Assembly: GCA_019794795.1 (NCBI GenBank)
Contig: JAIMFC010000006.1
Span: 85,080 to 149,079 of the forward strand
Length of the DNA: 64,000 nucleotides
Reading direction: 5' to 3'
DNA from: Streptococcus gallolyticus
Lineage (GTDB): Bacteria > Bacillota > Bacilli > Lactobacillales > Streptococcaceae
This document shows, piece by piece, positions 17,241-26,228 of the stretch (position 1 is its first letter; each line of letters begins with the position of its first letter). Made by a program: the position numbers and the translations under genes. The notes under the pieces were generated by a model. The model saw nothing but the letters and a program-made list of their open reading frames with translations, ran no database searches and was not told the DNA's origin.

Positions 17241-17503
17241 GCCCTTTGACAATTGAATAATTCTAGGTGGGACTTTATTTATTTGTTGAGCAATAGAATG
17301 TAATGCGCCAGGAAATGAGCGGAAATCATTTATTCAAAAATAGGATGGTGACCTATCTGCCATGACACAAATAATGATAATGATACTTCTGACCGTTCAG
17401 GCTGCCAACGTAAAAGGACAGCGGGTGAAATTCCCATGATTGATATAACCAGTCATACCCACAGAGAATAACTAAGAGTAACATGTTATCAGGAGGGTAA
17501 GTT
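17241..17503 (+). other. Non-coding leader before the recombinase module
   Basis: A TTTGACAATTGAA stretch at about 17245 offers a -35-like element. A 25-codon frame at 17361-17438 has no convincing ribosome site. No gene is called. The region lies between the sigma-like gene and the recombinase operon and may hold its promoter or attachment-related sequence. Confidence 0.4.
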
Positions 17504-17632
17504 TTGGAACAATCAGTAGTAAAATATAGTATGCAACTTTCAATGCTTAATTTTTTATATTCCAGAAATATGTTGACTAAAAAGGAATATGAAAAAATTA
17601 AAAATAGACTGCGCATTAAGTACACAAATTAG
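17504..17632 (+). CDS. Small 42-residue protein, TTG start (SHOCT-like)
   Basis: A short frame starting TTG after AGGAGGG, encoding 42 residues with the pattern FLYSRNMLTKKEYEKIKNRL. That resembles a SHOCT domain, a short C-terminal oligomerization motif. Small genes of this kind sit just upstream of serine recombinases in Gram-positive elements. It ends 53 bases before the recombinase. Function unknown. Confidence 0.6.
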   Translation: MEQSVVKYSMQLSMLNFLYSRNMLTKKEYEKIKNRLRIKYTN

Positions 17633-17685
17633 CTGACCTTTTGATTTGAACGCGGTAATATAGAATCAAAAGGAGGAATTTCAGT

Positions 17686-19440
17686 ATGAAAAAAAATAAT
17701 GTTGAAATAATAAAAGCTGATTCTTTAGTTCGTCGTAGAGGCGACAATTTCGAAAGAGAGTCAAAAAGGGTTGCTGCTTATTGCCGAGTTAGTTCTGATA
17801 GCGAAGATCAGAAGAACAGCTATGAATCTCAGGTGAGACATTATAAAGATTATATCTCTCAGCGGTCGGATTGGGAACTGGCAGGTATCTATGCAGATGA
17901 GGGGATTTCAGGAACACAAGTAGGAAAGAGACAAGATTTTCAACGATTAATAAATGATTGTGTAAATGGAGAAATAGATTACATTGTCACAAAGGCAATT
18001 GCTAGATTTGCCAGGAATACCCTAGATACTTTGAAATATGTCAGAATGTTAAAAGATATGCAAATTGGAGTATATTTTGAGGAAGAAAATATAGATACCC
18101 TAACAATGGATGGAGAATTGCTTTTGACTATTCTAAGCTCCGTTGCACAGCAAGAAGTAGAAAATACATCTGCTCATGTGAAAAAAGGATTAAAAATGAA
18201 GATGCAACGTGGTGAATTGATAGGGTTTCAAGGATGCTTGGGGTATGACTATGATGTAGAAACCAAGCAACTTTCAATCAATAAAAAAGAAGCCAAAATA
18301 GTTCGCTATATCTTTGAAAGGTACTTAGAAGGTATTGGAGGAAAAGTAATTGCAAGGGAACTTGATGAACTAGGTTACAAATCGCCGAGAGGATTAGATC
18401 ATTGGAATGATACAACAGTCTTAGGAATCATAAAGAATGAAAAATATAAAGGCGATATTCTAATGGGCAAAACTTTTACAGTGGATCCAATAAGCAAGAG
18501 ACGTTTAAGTAATTTTGGTGAAGAAGATAAGTACTACATCAAAGATAATCATGAACCTATAATATCTAAAGAAGACTTTGAGAAAGCTCAGGAGATAAGA
18601 CTTCGTCGAGCAGGAAATAAGAAGACTGCTGCAAATGTAAATGGCAAGCGTGAACGCTATTCAAAAATGTATGCTTTTAGTAGCATGTTAGAATGTGGTT
18701 TTTGTGGTTCAATATTATCTAGAAGAAGTTGGCACTGCCGTTCAGATTATCGCAAGGTTGTGTGGCACTGTGTTACATCGATAAAGAAAGGAAAGAAATT
18801 TTGTAAGCATAGTAAAGGATTAGAAGAGCTCGCTATTGAGGGGGCTTTCATGGAAGCTTACAGACAACTTTATCATTCAAATGAAAACTTAATGACAGAC
18901 TTACTTGAAACGATTGAATCTGAATTGAATGACAATAGCCTTAATAAGGAACTAAAAAGGATTACAAACAAACTTCGAACATTACTAAAAAAAGAGGAAA
19001 ATCTTGTAAATCTAAGGCTCGAAGGGAAAATTAGCGATACCATATACAATGAAAAGTACAATGAAATTTCCTCAGAAAAAGTGTTTCTAGCAGAAGAGAA
19101 GGTAAATATTGAAACAACCTTAAAATCAGAAATCGATGTAAAGAAAAGACTAACTGAGTTTAAGCACTTGCTATCTTCGCAGAAAATGCTTACGGAGTTT
19201 GATCGTGCAGTTTTTGAAAGTATTGTTGAGAAAATTATTGTAGGTGGAGTTAATAGCGACGGAGAAATTGATCCTGCAATGTTAACCATAATATTCAAAA
19301 CAGGTGAAACTCAAAACAAGGATGGAAAACAATTCAAAAGTAAACGTAAAAATGCTAAACTAGAAACAGATAAATTGTGTCCTCAAAACAGTGACGAGGA
19401 TAAAAAAATGTATTCTCAAGGACCAGACAACACACGTTGA
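17686..19440 (+). CDS. Large serine recombinase (ICE integrase/excisionase)
   Basis: A 584-residue recombinase with N-terminal resolvase domain (catalytic Ser36 in YCRVSSDSEDQ; IARFARNTLDTL further on). It also has a recombinase DNA-binding domain, a zinc ribbon (CGFCG near residue 343 with a later CxxS/C pair), and a C-terminal coiled coil. Such enzymes move elements between attP and attB without needing host factors. It is the last intact gene of the conjugative element. The frame is intact, so the element may still excise. Confidence 0.9.
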   Translation: MKKNNVEIIKADSLVRRRGDNFERESKRVAAYCRVSSDSEDQKNSYESQVRHYKDYISQRSDWELAGIYADEGISGTQVGKRQDFQRLINDCVNGEIDYIVTKAIARFARNTLDTLKYVRMLKDMQIGVYFEEENIDTLTMDGELLLTILSSVAQQEVENTSAHVKKGLKMKMQRGELIGFQGCLGYDYDVETKQLSINKKEAKIVRYIFERYLEGIGGKVIARELDELGYKSPRGLDHWNDTTVLGIIKNEKYKGDILMGKTFTVDPISKRRLSNFGEEDKYYIKDNHEPIISKEDFEKAQEIRLRRAGNKKTAANVNGKRERYSKMYAFSSMLECGFCGSILSRRSWHCRSDYRKVVWHCVTSIKKGKKFCKHSKGLEELAIEGAFMEAYRQLYHSNENLMTDLLETIESELNDNSLNKELKRITNKLRTLLKKEENLVNLRLEGKISDTIYNEKYNEISSEKVFLAEEKVNIETTLKSEIDVKKRLTEFKHLLSSQKMLTEFDRAVFESIVEKIIVGGVNSDGEIDPAMLTIIFKTGETQNKDGKQFKSKRKNAKLETDKLCPQNSDEDKKMYSQGPDNTR

Positions 19441-19545
19441 GGTAGTTGGTTTGCTGGTAAAATCCTAGAAACGGTTGAACGAAAGCATTATTAAAAGCCT
19501 TGGAGACAAGGCTTTTTACTTTGGGGTGGGAAAGTATCAAAGTGA
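19438..19545 (+). repeat. Copy 1 of a ~107-bp repeat flanking the recombinase 3' end
   Basis: Starts at the recombinase stop codon and includes the hairpin AAAAGCCTTG-GAGA-CAAGGCTTTT (19493-19516), a terminator. A copy with roughly 80% identity by eye lies at 24311-24417. The copies bracket the Rgg/SHP-to-CPBP segment. They are probably recombinase downstream sequences from two related elements. Confidence 0.65.
19493..19517 (+). terminator. Terminator of the serine recombinase
   Basis: A perfect 10-bp stem with a GAGA loop and a short T run lies 53 bases after the recombinase stop codon. Confidence 0.7.
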
Positions 19546-19639
19546 CTACCTCAGTTGAGGTAATTGAAGTACTAGGGACTAATTCGTTAATTTATTTCCA
19601 TAGACGCATGGAGGGGATATTTTAAGAAACGTTTGAGGA

Positions 19640-19710
19640 AATAGATGTCCCCTCCTAATTTGTAAAATCAGGTTAAGTTTTGTCAAAGACAATATTTTGA
19701 AGAGTTTGAA
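19640..19710. other. Putative right attachment junction (attR) in rgg
   Basis: Rgg-family similarity is lost at about 19690-19700, with element-side sequence to the left. This is the expected place for the right junction of the conjugative element if it inserted within rgg. The exact core cannot be read from one junction. Confidence 0.4.
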
Positions 19711-20006
19711 AGTAAAGAGCTTATATTATCTATATTTTTTGATGAATACTGTATACGAATGTATTGTATTAATTTAGCAAATGATTCTGTGTTGGTACGA
19801 TCACTATCATGAAGAATGAGAAACTCATCTAAAGAAATGTTTAATTTGTCTAGAATATTGATGAGTCGAGCACAAGATATTTCTGATTCTCCACGTTCGA
19901 AACGAGATATTTGTGACTTAGAGAGATGTTCATCTGCTACAGAATGTAAACTGATTTGTTTTCCTTGTCTTACTTTTCTCAATGTGTTTCCAAGATTTGA
20001 CTTCAT
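19683..20006 (-). pseudogene. rgg: Truncated Rgg2/3-type pheromone-responsive regulator
   Basis: The 107-residue product has a normal Rgg helix-turn-helix (residues 5-65; [21 protein letters not shown] is the family hallmark) but ends where the TPR-like peptide-binding domain should begin. Full-length Rggs are about 280-300 residues. It is divergent from an intact shp gene, as in rgg2/shp2 and rgg3/shp3. Truncation coincides with the end of the conjugative element, so insertion probably caused it. The remnant could still bind DNA but not sense SHP. Confidence 0.8.
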
Positions 20007-20054
20007 TTAATTTCCCACTTTCCCAACCAAAAATTTATCTAATTTTATTTATTG

Positions 20055-20060
20055 TATAAT
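20055..20060 (+). promoter_or_regulatory. -10 element of the shp promoter
   Basis: TATAAT at 20055-20060 lies 27 bases before the shp ATG, in an AT-rich gap of 80 bases between the divergent rgg and shp starts. In known systems Rgg binds just upstream of this element. Confidence 0.6.
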
Positions 20061-20086
20061 AAATAAAAACGGAAAGGAAGTCTAAG

Positions 20087-20158
20087 ATGAAAAAAATTTC
20101 AAAACTTATTCCGATTCTGGTATTAGTTATGGATATCATTATCATCGTCGGTGGGTGA
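20087..20158 (+). CDS. shp: SHP pheromone precursor (shp3-like)
   Basis: A 23-codon gene encoding MKKISKLIPILVLVMDIIIIVGG. It has the charged N-terminus, hydrophobic core and C-terminal DIIIIVGG that is the mature SHP3 pheromone of Streptococcus pyogenes. SHPs are secreted, trimmed by Eep, re-imported by oligopeptide permease and sensed by Rgg. It follows GGAAAGGAAG and faces a truncated rgg. The sequence match to the SHP3 C-terminus is exact as far as I recall it. Confidence 0.88.
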   Translation: MKKISKLIPILVLVMDIIIIVGG

Positions 20159-20171
20159 ATCGTTTAGGTGT

Positions 20172-20214
20172 ACACTAAGTCTTTAGAGCACTCTAAAGAC
20201 TTAGTGTTTTTTTA
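20172..20214 (+). terminator. Perfect 17-bp terminator after shp
   Basis: ACACTAAGTCTTTAGAG (20172-20188) pairs perfectly with 20191-20207, followed by seven Ts. A stem of this strength, 13 bases after the shp stop, should limit read-through into the SDR gene. Confidence 0.85.
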
Positions 20215-20233
20215 TTAGTTAGAATGGAAAATT

Positions 20234-20659
20234 ATGAAAGTTGTAGTAATTACTGGTGGCAAAAGTGGGATCGGAAATGCCACAGTTGATATTTTTATTA
20301 AAAATAATTACCAAGTTGTTGTTCTTGATAAGGAAGGTATAGAGAGAAGGCACCCCAAATTATACTACTATTATTGTGATATATCTGATGAATATATGGT
20401 TGAACGTGTATTTAAGTTAATTTATAATAAATTTCTTCAAATTGATGTTTTGGTTAATTGTGCTGGAATTCAGATTTTAGAAAAATGGCAAACAATTAAT
20501 CTAGACAGTTGGAATAAAGTAATTAAAAATAATTTGTATGGTACATTTTATTGTTTGTATCAAGCGACTAAATACTTAAAATCGGGAGGAGTAGTAGTAA
20601 ATGTTACTTCAATTCATGCAAAATCTCCTATATTATATAATGAAAGACTACTGCTTTGA
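20234..20659 (+). pseudogene. Truncated short-chain dehydrogenase/reductase
   Basis: The 141 residues contain the SDR cofactor motif TGGKSGIG (7-14), NCAGIQ (about 75-80) and VVVNVTSIHA (about 121-130). The frame ends before the catalytic YxxxK, after SPILYNE. No continuation was found in other frames downstream, so the 3' half was lost by deletion. SDR genes often sit under SHP/Rgg control, so it was probably the pheromone target gene. Confidence 0.75.
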
Positions 20660-20697
20660 GTAGGTGAAAATCATGAAAGTTCAATGTATTATATATT

Positions 20698-20991
20698 TTG
20701 TTTGATTGTATGGCAGATACAGAAGCTGTATATCTCCATTATTTTGCAACTGCAGATTCTGGATTAGCTGAGGTACTTCGAGCTAATCCTATTAAAATGC
20801 TAGTTTATTATGATAAAAATCTTATACCTATACGTAGATATAGTGGTTTAGATTTTTTCAATCAGGATGAGTTAGATTCTTATAATGCTCAATCAAAAGT
20901 AAAATGGCGCTTGGAAGCAGTTCAGAGTATTGATTTCGGTTCTGTAAAGGAGCGGTTGATTGGTGAACTAGAGGATTTACTTACGAAATAA
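20698..20991 (+). CDS. Hypothetical protein, possibly a gene fragment
   Basis: A 97-residue frame beginning TTG with no good ribosome site; the open frame extends only a few codons upstream. It is soluble and acidic, with no recognised motif. It lies just after the truncated SDR gene, so it may be the C-terminal part of a deleted gene rather than an independent one. Confidence 0.35.
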   Translation: MFDCMADTEAVYLHYFATADSGLAEVLRANPIKMLVYYDKNLIPIRRYSGLDFFNQDELDSYNAQSKVKWRLEAVQSIDFGSVKERLIGELEDLLTK

Positions 20992-21123
20992 TTTTTTTAT
21001 AACTTCCGTTCCACAGTATTATTCCAAAATCACCTTAACTCTCTTTCGTCTATTAGTATAGAAGGAAGCTCTCAGCACATGTGGAGACGGTATCACTGCT
21101 TGTACGAGATGATTCATCATCGA

Positions 21124-21471
21124 AGTAAAAGCAGATGTTCTGCCCATGCGATAGCTGTCGCAGAACATAGTGATGCGGTAACAGCGAACCGTCGAGTGTG
21201 TTGCTCTATTGTCCAAACTGGATGTCGATCATCATATTAACATTGAAATTGATGAAGAAGATCTCAAAGAGATCAATGTAAAAAAGGAAGCAACTTATCC
21301 AGAAATCAAAGACTATGTTTTGAAAAAGTATGGATTTAAAGTTTCTAGTCTCTATATTGCACAAGTAAAACGTCAGTTTGGTTTGGTTGAGCGAGAGAGT
21401 TTAATAAAGTAGAAGGTGAGCAACGTGTTCCAACTTGTCCACCTGAAAAGGCCAAGGCAATTAATAAATAG
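21124..21471 (+). pseudogene. 3' remnant of RlmD/RumA-type 23S rRNA methyltransferase with element-encoded tail
   Basis: Scattered frames read DVLPM, then TVECVALLSKLDVDHH, then a 67-residue tail (KEATYPEIKDYVLKKYGFKVSSLYIAQVKRQFGLVE) and, after a frameshift, VPTCPPEKAKAI. This matches the C-terminal end of RumA/RlmD-type methyltransferases carrying the extra tail seen in Firmicutes elements that insert in that gene. Stops and a frameshift show decay. A terminator follows. Confidence 0.6.
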
Positions 21472-21502
21472 TGTTGCTAGTTATTGCTAGCAACACTATT
21501 TT
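21467..21502 (+). terminator. Perfect 14-bp hairpin terminator
   Basis: AATAGTGTTGCTAG (21467-21480) pairs with CTAGCAACACTATT (21487-21500) over a 6-base loop, then Ts. It marks the original end of the methyltransferase gene. Confidence 0.8.
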
Positions 21503-21521
21503 TAGAAGGAGAAAAAATCAA

Positions 21522-21599
21522 ATGTTATTGAAATTAAATTCTAATTCACCGATTTTTCGATATATTGCGCCGATTAAAAAAGATGAATATGAATTCTGA
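21522..21599 (+). CDS. Possible 25-residue ORF
   Basis: An ATG after AGAAGGAGAAAAA opens a 25-codon frame rich in hydrophobic and charged residues. The ribosome site is good but nothing is recognised and the surroundings are decayed. It may be the 5' stub of a lost element gene. Confidence 0.25.
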   Translation: MLLKLNSNSPIFRYIAPIKKDEYEF

Positions 21600-21747
21600 A
21601 TAGAAATGTTGAAAATAAGCGTCGTGTAAAAATGTGATTGACTATGGAAAAAGTCCCTAAAAACTTGACACCATCTGAGCTGTGTTCGCTCATTGACAAT
21701 TTCATATGAGAGATGTATAATGCAATTGATAGGGGATACCGGGTACT

Positions 21748-23260
21748 ATGAATAAGAATTTAACAAATTTAAGGTATTTACTTTAGTTATGTTACTAACT
21801 GTAATCATGGTTTTTGTTAATGTGATGCAAGTAAATGCAGAAGGAATTTTGTGTGCTAAAGGTGAAGAGGTTAACAACAAAATAGAGGGGGTTATTGTTT
21901 CTCACACGAAGAAAGATTATAATGGTGCGTCTGACAATTGACAGGTCAACAATTATCAATATGTATTTTGGGCAATGTCAGGCACAATTAACAACGAAGT
22001 GGGAGACATTAGAGAAGGCGATTATTTCACTGTAAAACTGGATGAGAGACTTCGACCTAACGGAATTGTAGATGAGGATATTGTTTCTGCGCCAATACTG
22101 TATTTGACATGTGAGGATGGTGGAAATGAATTTTTGCTCGCTGTTCCTGATTATAACAAATCAACAAAAACGATACGATATATTTTTACCAAAAATATTG
22201 AGAACGTGAAAAAGACGGATTTTAAGTTGACTTTTGCGGATTATCCTGATCTTAATAAGGCAACTGATAACGGCACTTATACTTTTACGAGTTCATATGC
22301 CGGTAAGGAGTATTCATACAGCAGGAGCAATAGGTAAAAAAGATGTAAATAGTCTTACCATGAACAAATGTGAATATAAAAGAAGACGGTGTAAACGCTA
22401 ACTATGTTCACAGGGTATATGCAAGATTTTATAATTTAGAAAATGACGATGAGATTAAAATTTCATGGACAGGAAGCTCAGTTTTTACTGATTCAACCAG
22501 CTTTAAAATTTACGGCGTGTCTGAAGCCTTTGTGGATAGTTACGGAGTGGATGTAAATAAGCTGGAGGATGTAACTGATAAATTCGTAAAAAAGTATAAG
22601 GCAAAGTTCGGTGAATTGGGATATGAGAATTTCCTGGTCAAACTGAAAAACGATTTTAAAGTTGAAGAAGGAACCACATCTCACGTAGGATTTAACCTTA
22701 ACGAAAAAGGGAGCGGAGTTACAACCAGTCTGTTAAAAGACTACTTGACTGCTGCGGCTAATGCGGTAAAGAATAAGGAACCGATTCCGTGTAGAGAGGT
22801 ACGTCAACTCGAAATTACAAAAGTGGATTCTAAAAGTAATATGGGATTGGCAAATGCAACATTTGATTTATTCTTGGTAAAAGACGGCTCTGCTCAGGAT
22901 AAACCTATAAAAACTGTGACAACAGGGACTGACGGTAAGGCTATAATTGATGAGCAGGATTATGACAAAGAGTATATATTGGTTGAAACAAAGGCTCCTA
23001 ACGGATATGTTTTAAATAAGGAACCTGTAAAAGTTAATGTAAAAGATTTGGATGAGGGTGAAGCCGTTATAAAGCTTTCTGTTAAAAATGATAAGGATAA
23101 CAAAACTAATCCTCCTGCAAATGTTCCTACGGGAGTTAAGAAATATAAAGCTCCGGAAACCGGAGATAGCTCCAACATTAGTTTTTACTTGGTGACAGGC
23201 GTTGTTGTCTTGATTAGGTTGCTTGGATTGATTAGTAAGAACCATAGAAAGAATAATTGA
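21748..23260 (+). pseudogene. Broken sortase-anchored adhesin (SpaA/Cna-like)
   Basis: The pieces read, in order: a signal-peptide-like region at 21748-21842, an SDD-type adhesin domain (21975-22337), and a longer 3' part (22370-23260). The 3' part carries a SpaA-type isopeptide domain (LEITKVDSKS, ETKAPNGYVLN), an APETGD sorting motif, a membrane segment and an RKNN tail. Stops and frame changes near 21780, 21940 and 22340 break it. It would have been a wall-anchored, collagen-adhesin-like protein. An IR terminator follows. Confidence 0.75.
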
Positions 23261-23330
23261 TTAGTCAGATGAATTAGAATGGCTTACATATAGCTATCTC
23301 TATATTGTAGTGTAGTTAGAGACAAAATCA

Positions 23331-23364
23331 AAGCACTTCAAGCAAATACTTGGAGTACTTTTTG
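23331..23364 (+). terminator. Terminator after the adhesin pseudogene
   Basis: AAGCACTTCAAG pairs with CTTGGAGTACTT with two mismatches, followed by a T run. Confidence 0.55.
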
Positions 23365-23388
23365 ATAGATGAAAGCAGGAGGTTGTAT

Positions 23389-24108
23389 ATGAAGAAGAAC
23401 TATATTTTATTAACAGCGTATATGATTATAATGGGAGTAGGACTTTTTATCAGTAATCATTTCTTAAATACTCCATATAATTCAACGGAGTTCAGCAGGA
23501 AGTTTTTGCCGTTTATGTTTATATTAGCGGTATTGGTTTTGTACTACGGCATAAAAAATAAAAATGAAGTAACCTTGCACTCAGAAAGCAAGCCGAGCTA
23601 TGTATTTTCAGCACTTTTGTTCATCCCTGTAGTAGGGTTTGGACTATATTCAATTGTCAGAGGATTTAGTCCGGATTTAGCATTTGTTATATTGATAATA
23701 GATACTGCTTTGATTGGAATAGCTGAAGAAGGCATGTACAGAGGGATATTGCTTGGTGCAATGGCGAAGAAGATGAATCCGGCTCTTGCCATACTGCTGT
23801 CTTCAGTGCTATTTTGTGCATTACATTTAATAAATGTTATAGGAGGTCTATCAGTCTCCGAGCTAATGGGACAACTTGGCTCAACCTTTGTTATGGGAGT
23901 GTTCTTAGGAGCTATGTATTTGGACACACGAAAAATACTGTTCCCTATAATTTTCCATTCTCTTTGGGATTACATATTGCTCAGCGGTAGCCTTGCAGAA
24001 GTTCAAATTCTGCCTATAGTATTGATAGGGATATATGTTTTAGAGGTGGTTATTTCCCTTGTAATAATAATTAAACTTCTAAGGAAAAAAGAAAGGTTTT
24101 TCAGCTAG
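23389..24108 (+). CDS. CPBP (Abi/CAAX) family intramembrane protease
   Basis: A 239-residue membrane protein with about seven segments and the glutamic-protease motifs EEGMYRG (residue about 126), ALHLIN and FHSLWD. Members include bacteriocin-immunity proteins; this one's substrate is unknown. The frame opens at 23350, but ATG 23389 is preferred because AGGAGG lies just upstream. It follows an adhesin pseudogene and is the only intact gene in this decayed stretch besides shp. Confidence 0.8.
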   Translation: MKKNYILLTAYMIIMGVGLFISNHFLNTPYNSTEFSRKFLPFMFILAVLVLYYGIKNKNEVTLHSESKPSYVFSALLFIPVVGFGLYSIVRGFSPDLAFVILIIDTALIGIAEEGMYRGILLGAMAKKMNPALAILLSSVLFCALHLINVIGGLSVSELMGQLGSTFVMGVFLGAMYLDTRKILFPIIFHSLWDYILLSGSLAEVQILPIVLIGIYVLEVVISLVIIIKLLRKKERFFS

Positions 24109-24194
24109 TAAGGGAATACAATTTTATATGCTTCTCCGACATTCAGATTGGTCGAGGTGAACGAAACTTAATAAAACTGAATTCAAAGATATGA

Positions 24195-24238
24195 GGCGAT
24201 AGAAATGGAGTATCATACCCCAAAATCTATCGTCTTTT
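24195..24238 (+). terminator. Terminator after the CPBP gene
   Basis: GGCGATAGA pairs with TCTATCGTC (one G-U pair), followed by TTTT. Confidence 0.6.
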
Positions 24239-24593
24239 CTGGTGTCCGAAGTTAAAAAGAGAGGGATGCGAAAGCGGAATGTGATTGTTTTTACCACCAA
24301 TCCTCCTTATGAGGTAGTCGCTCTGCTAGTGAAAGCCTAGAAACCTTTGAACGAAAGCATATTGAAAAGCCTTGGAGACAAGGCTTTTTAGCTTAGGGTG
24401 GGGAAGTATCAGAGTGAGAGTAAACGCTGAACGAGTAAGTTTTATAGCAGATTGCAATGAAACTCGTGGAATCGGAATTATGGAATACTCAAAGTCGATG
24501 GTACTAGAACGGGTGACCAGGCTAGTGAAACTGCATATAACAATTTATACTTTTGTTTGTTATAGCAATTGTACTAATTAGAAATTTAACTTT
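24239..24593 (+). other. Decayed intergenic stretch with repeat copy 2
   Basis: Holds the second copy of the 107-bp repeat and a 69-codon open frame (24372-24581) that looks non-coding because its start overlaps the repeat hairpin. No gene is supported. Confidence 0.5.
24311..24417 (+). repeat. Copy 2 of the ~107-bp recombinase-flank repeat
   Basis: Matches 19438-19545 at roughly 80% by eye, with the central hairpin AAAAGCCTTG-GAGA-CAAGGCTTTT identical. No recombinase coding precedes it here, so it may be a leftover of a second related element or an attachment-site flank. Confidence 0.65.
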
Positions 24594-25066
24594 TCAGTCA
24601 TTTTCGATTAATAACCTAGCGATATCAGGGTGTAGCTGTCCACTGTTAACTTGTTCAATCCAACTGTTAACAGGCTTCTGAGATGAATTGTGTTCAAACC
24701 AATTAAAGGACACGAATTCATCAATAAGTTGTTCGTGTGATTCAAGAGCGTTAAGCCTGCGTTTTAAGGATATGAGTTGTTTAAGCTGATTCTCAATGTG
24801 GAATTTTTGGTCATTAATTAACTCTAGAATCAGTGTTTTTGTTAGGGGTTTCTCAGTCATTTTTCTCAATATTGTCCCGATTTGTTCAAGAGTTAAGCCC
24901 AAGCCTGAAAAGTACAAAATGAGATGGAGTGTTTTGACGCTTTGGTCTGAGTAATTACGGTAGTTATTGGGTAAATGGTCAGGTTCAGGCAGAAGTCCTC
25001 TTCGCTCGTAATATCGGATGGTGGAGACAGGTAGCCCCGTTGCTTTTGCTAATTCTTTGAACAGGT
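24594..25066 (-). pseudogene. MerR-family regulator lacking its start, cut by the IS
   Basis: On the minus strand the frame reads ELAKATGLPVSTIRYYERRGLLPEPDHLP and then a helical effector region of about 110 residues, a MerR-type layout. Only the first few residues are missing; a stop codon lies in frame just upstream, next to the IS end at 25076. No usable start codon remains except an internal TTG at 24917, after the helix-turn-helix. Confidence 0.75.
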
Positions 25067-25126
25067 TACACTAAACTAGACAGAATTTATAAAGTGTTCT
25101 ACACTAAAGAAAATAGGAGAAAAATT

Positions 25127-25417
25127 ATGTCTAGAAAAATACGTCGCCAATTCTCAGATGAATTTAAACAACAAATCGTTGACCTTCACAAGGCAGGTAT
25201 GAAACGAAGTGAGCTTATCAAAGAATATGAGTTAACCCCATCAACCTTCGATAAGTGGGTACGTCAGGCAAAAACAACTGGTTCCTTTAAAACTATTGAT
25301 AATCTTACAGATGAGTAGCGTGAGCTGATTGAGCTCCGAAAGCGTAATAAAGAACTCGAAATGCAGCTAGATATCCTAAAGCAAGCGGCAGTGATTATGG
25401 CACGAAAAGAGAAGTAA
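25127..25417 (+). pseudogene. IS3-family orfA with amber stop
   Basis: A 96-codon frame with an HTH_Tnp_1 domain (RRQFSDEFKQQIVDLHKAG) and a leucine-zipper region (LIELRKRNKELEMQLDIL). The TAG at 25316-25318 interrupts it; removing that stop gives continuous coding. It provided the DNA-binding half of the transposase. Confidence 0.8.
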
Positions 25418-26228
25418 TCACTGCTAACAAAGACAAATATAGTATTTCAGCCATGTGTCGGTGGTTGGGTATTCCTCGTTCTAGCTATTACTACAAAGCT
25501 GTGGAATCCGTATCTGATACCGATCTCGAGGATAGGAGAAGATAGGAGAAGATAGGATTAGAACTCTTTTCAAAGAAAATAAATCCAGATACGGTGCCAG
25601 GAAACTCAAACAGCTTCTTGGATTAGAGGGAGCTACTGTCTCTCGTCGTCGGATTCGCCATATCATGAAGATTTCTGTTTACCAAAAGGCTGCCTTCAAA
25701 CCGCATGCTAAAGGGAAGAATGAAGCACCAGTTCCGAATTTCCTAGAGAGACAGTTTAACCAGCAAAAACCATTGGAAACCCTTGTGACAGACTTAACCT
25801 ATGTTCGTGTTGCCAACCGTTGGGCTTATGTTTGTTGGATTCTTGACCTCTTCAATCGTGAAACCATTGGCCTTTCCCTTGGTTGGCACAAGACTGCTGA
25901 CTTGGTCAAAGAAGCCATTCAAAGCATTCCCTACGCTCTGACCAAGGTCAAACTCTTCCATTCTGATCGTGGTAAGGAGTTTGATAATGCCTTGATTGAT
26001 GAGATGTTAGAAGCCTTTGGTATCACACGTTTGCTGAGTCAAGCGGGTTGTCCTTATGACAATGCGGTCGCTGAGAACACTTACAAAGCCTTTAAACTGG
26101 AATTTATCAACCAAGAAACATTTCATTCACTGGAAGAACTGACCATCAAAACAAAAGAGTATGTCCATTGGTGGAACTATCATCGAATCCATGGCAGTCT
26201 TAACTACCAAACGCAAATGACTCTTTGA
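25411..26228 (+). pseudogene. IS3-family orfB (DDE integrase), frameshifted
   Basis: The 3' 187 codons keep the DDE core: TDLTYV, HSDRGKEF and AENTYKAFKLE. Upstream, a GATAGGAGAA direct duplication (25531-25550) throws the frame, and the C-terminus is also altered. The product cannot be full length. Confidence 0.8.

Noticed and set aside
17361..17438. 25-codon frame before the recombinase module
   Set aside because: No convincing ribosome site and no recognised family; kept only as a note in the leader.
24372..24581. 69-codon frame inside repeat copy 2
   Set aside because: Starts inside the hairpin repeat and has no recognisable product.
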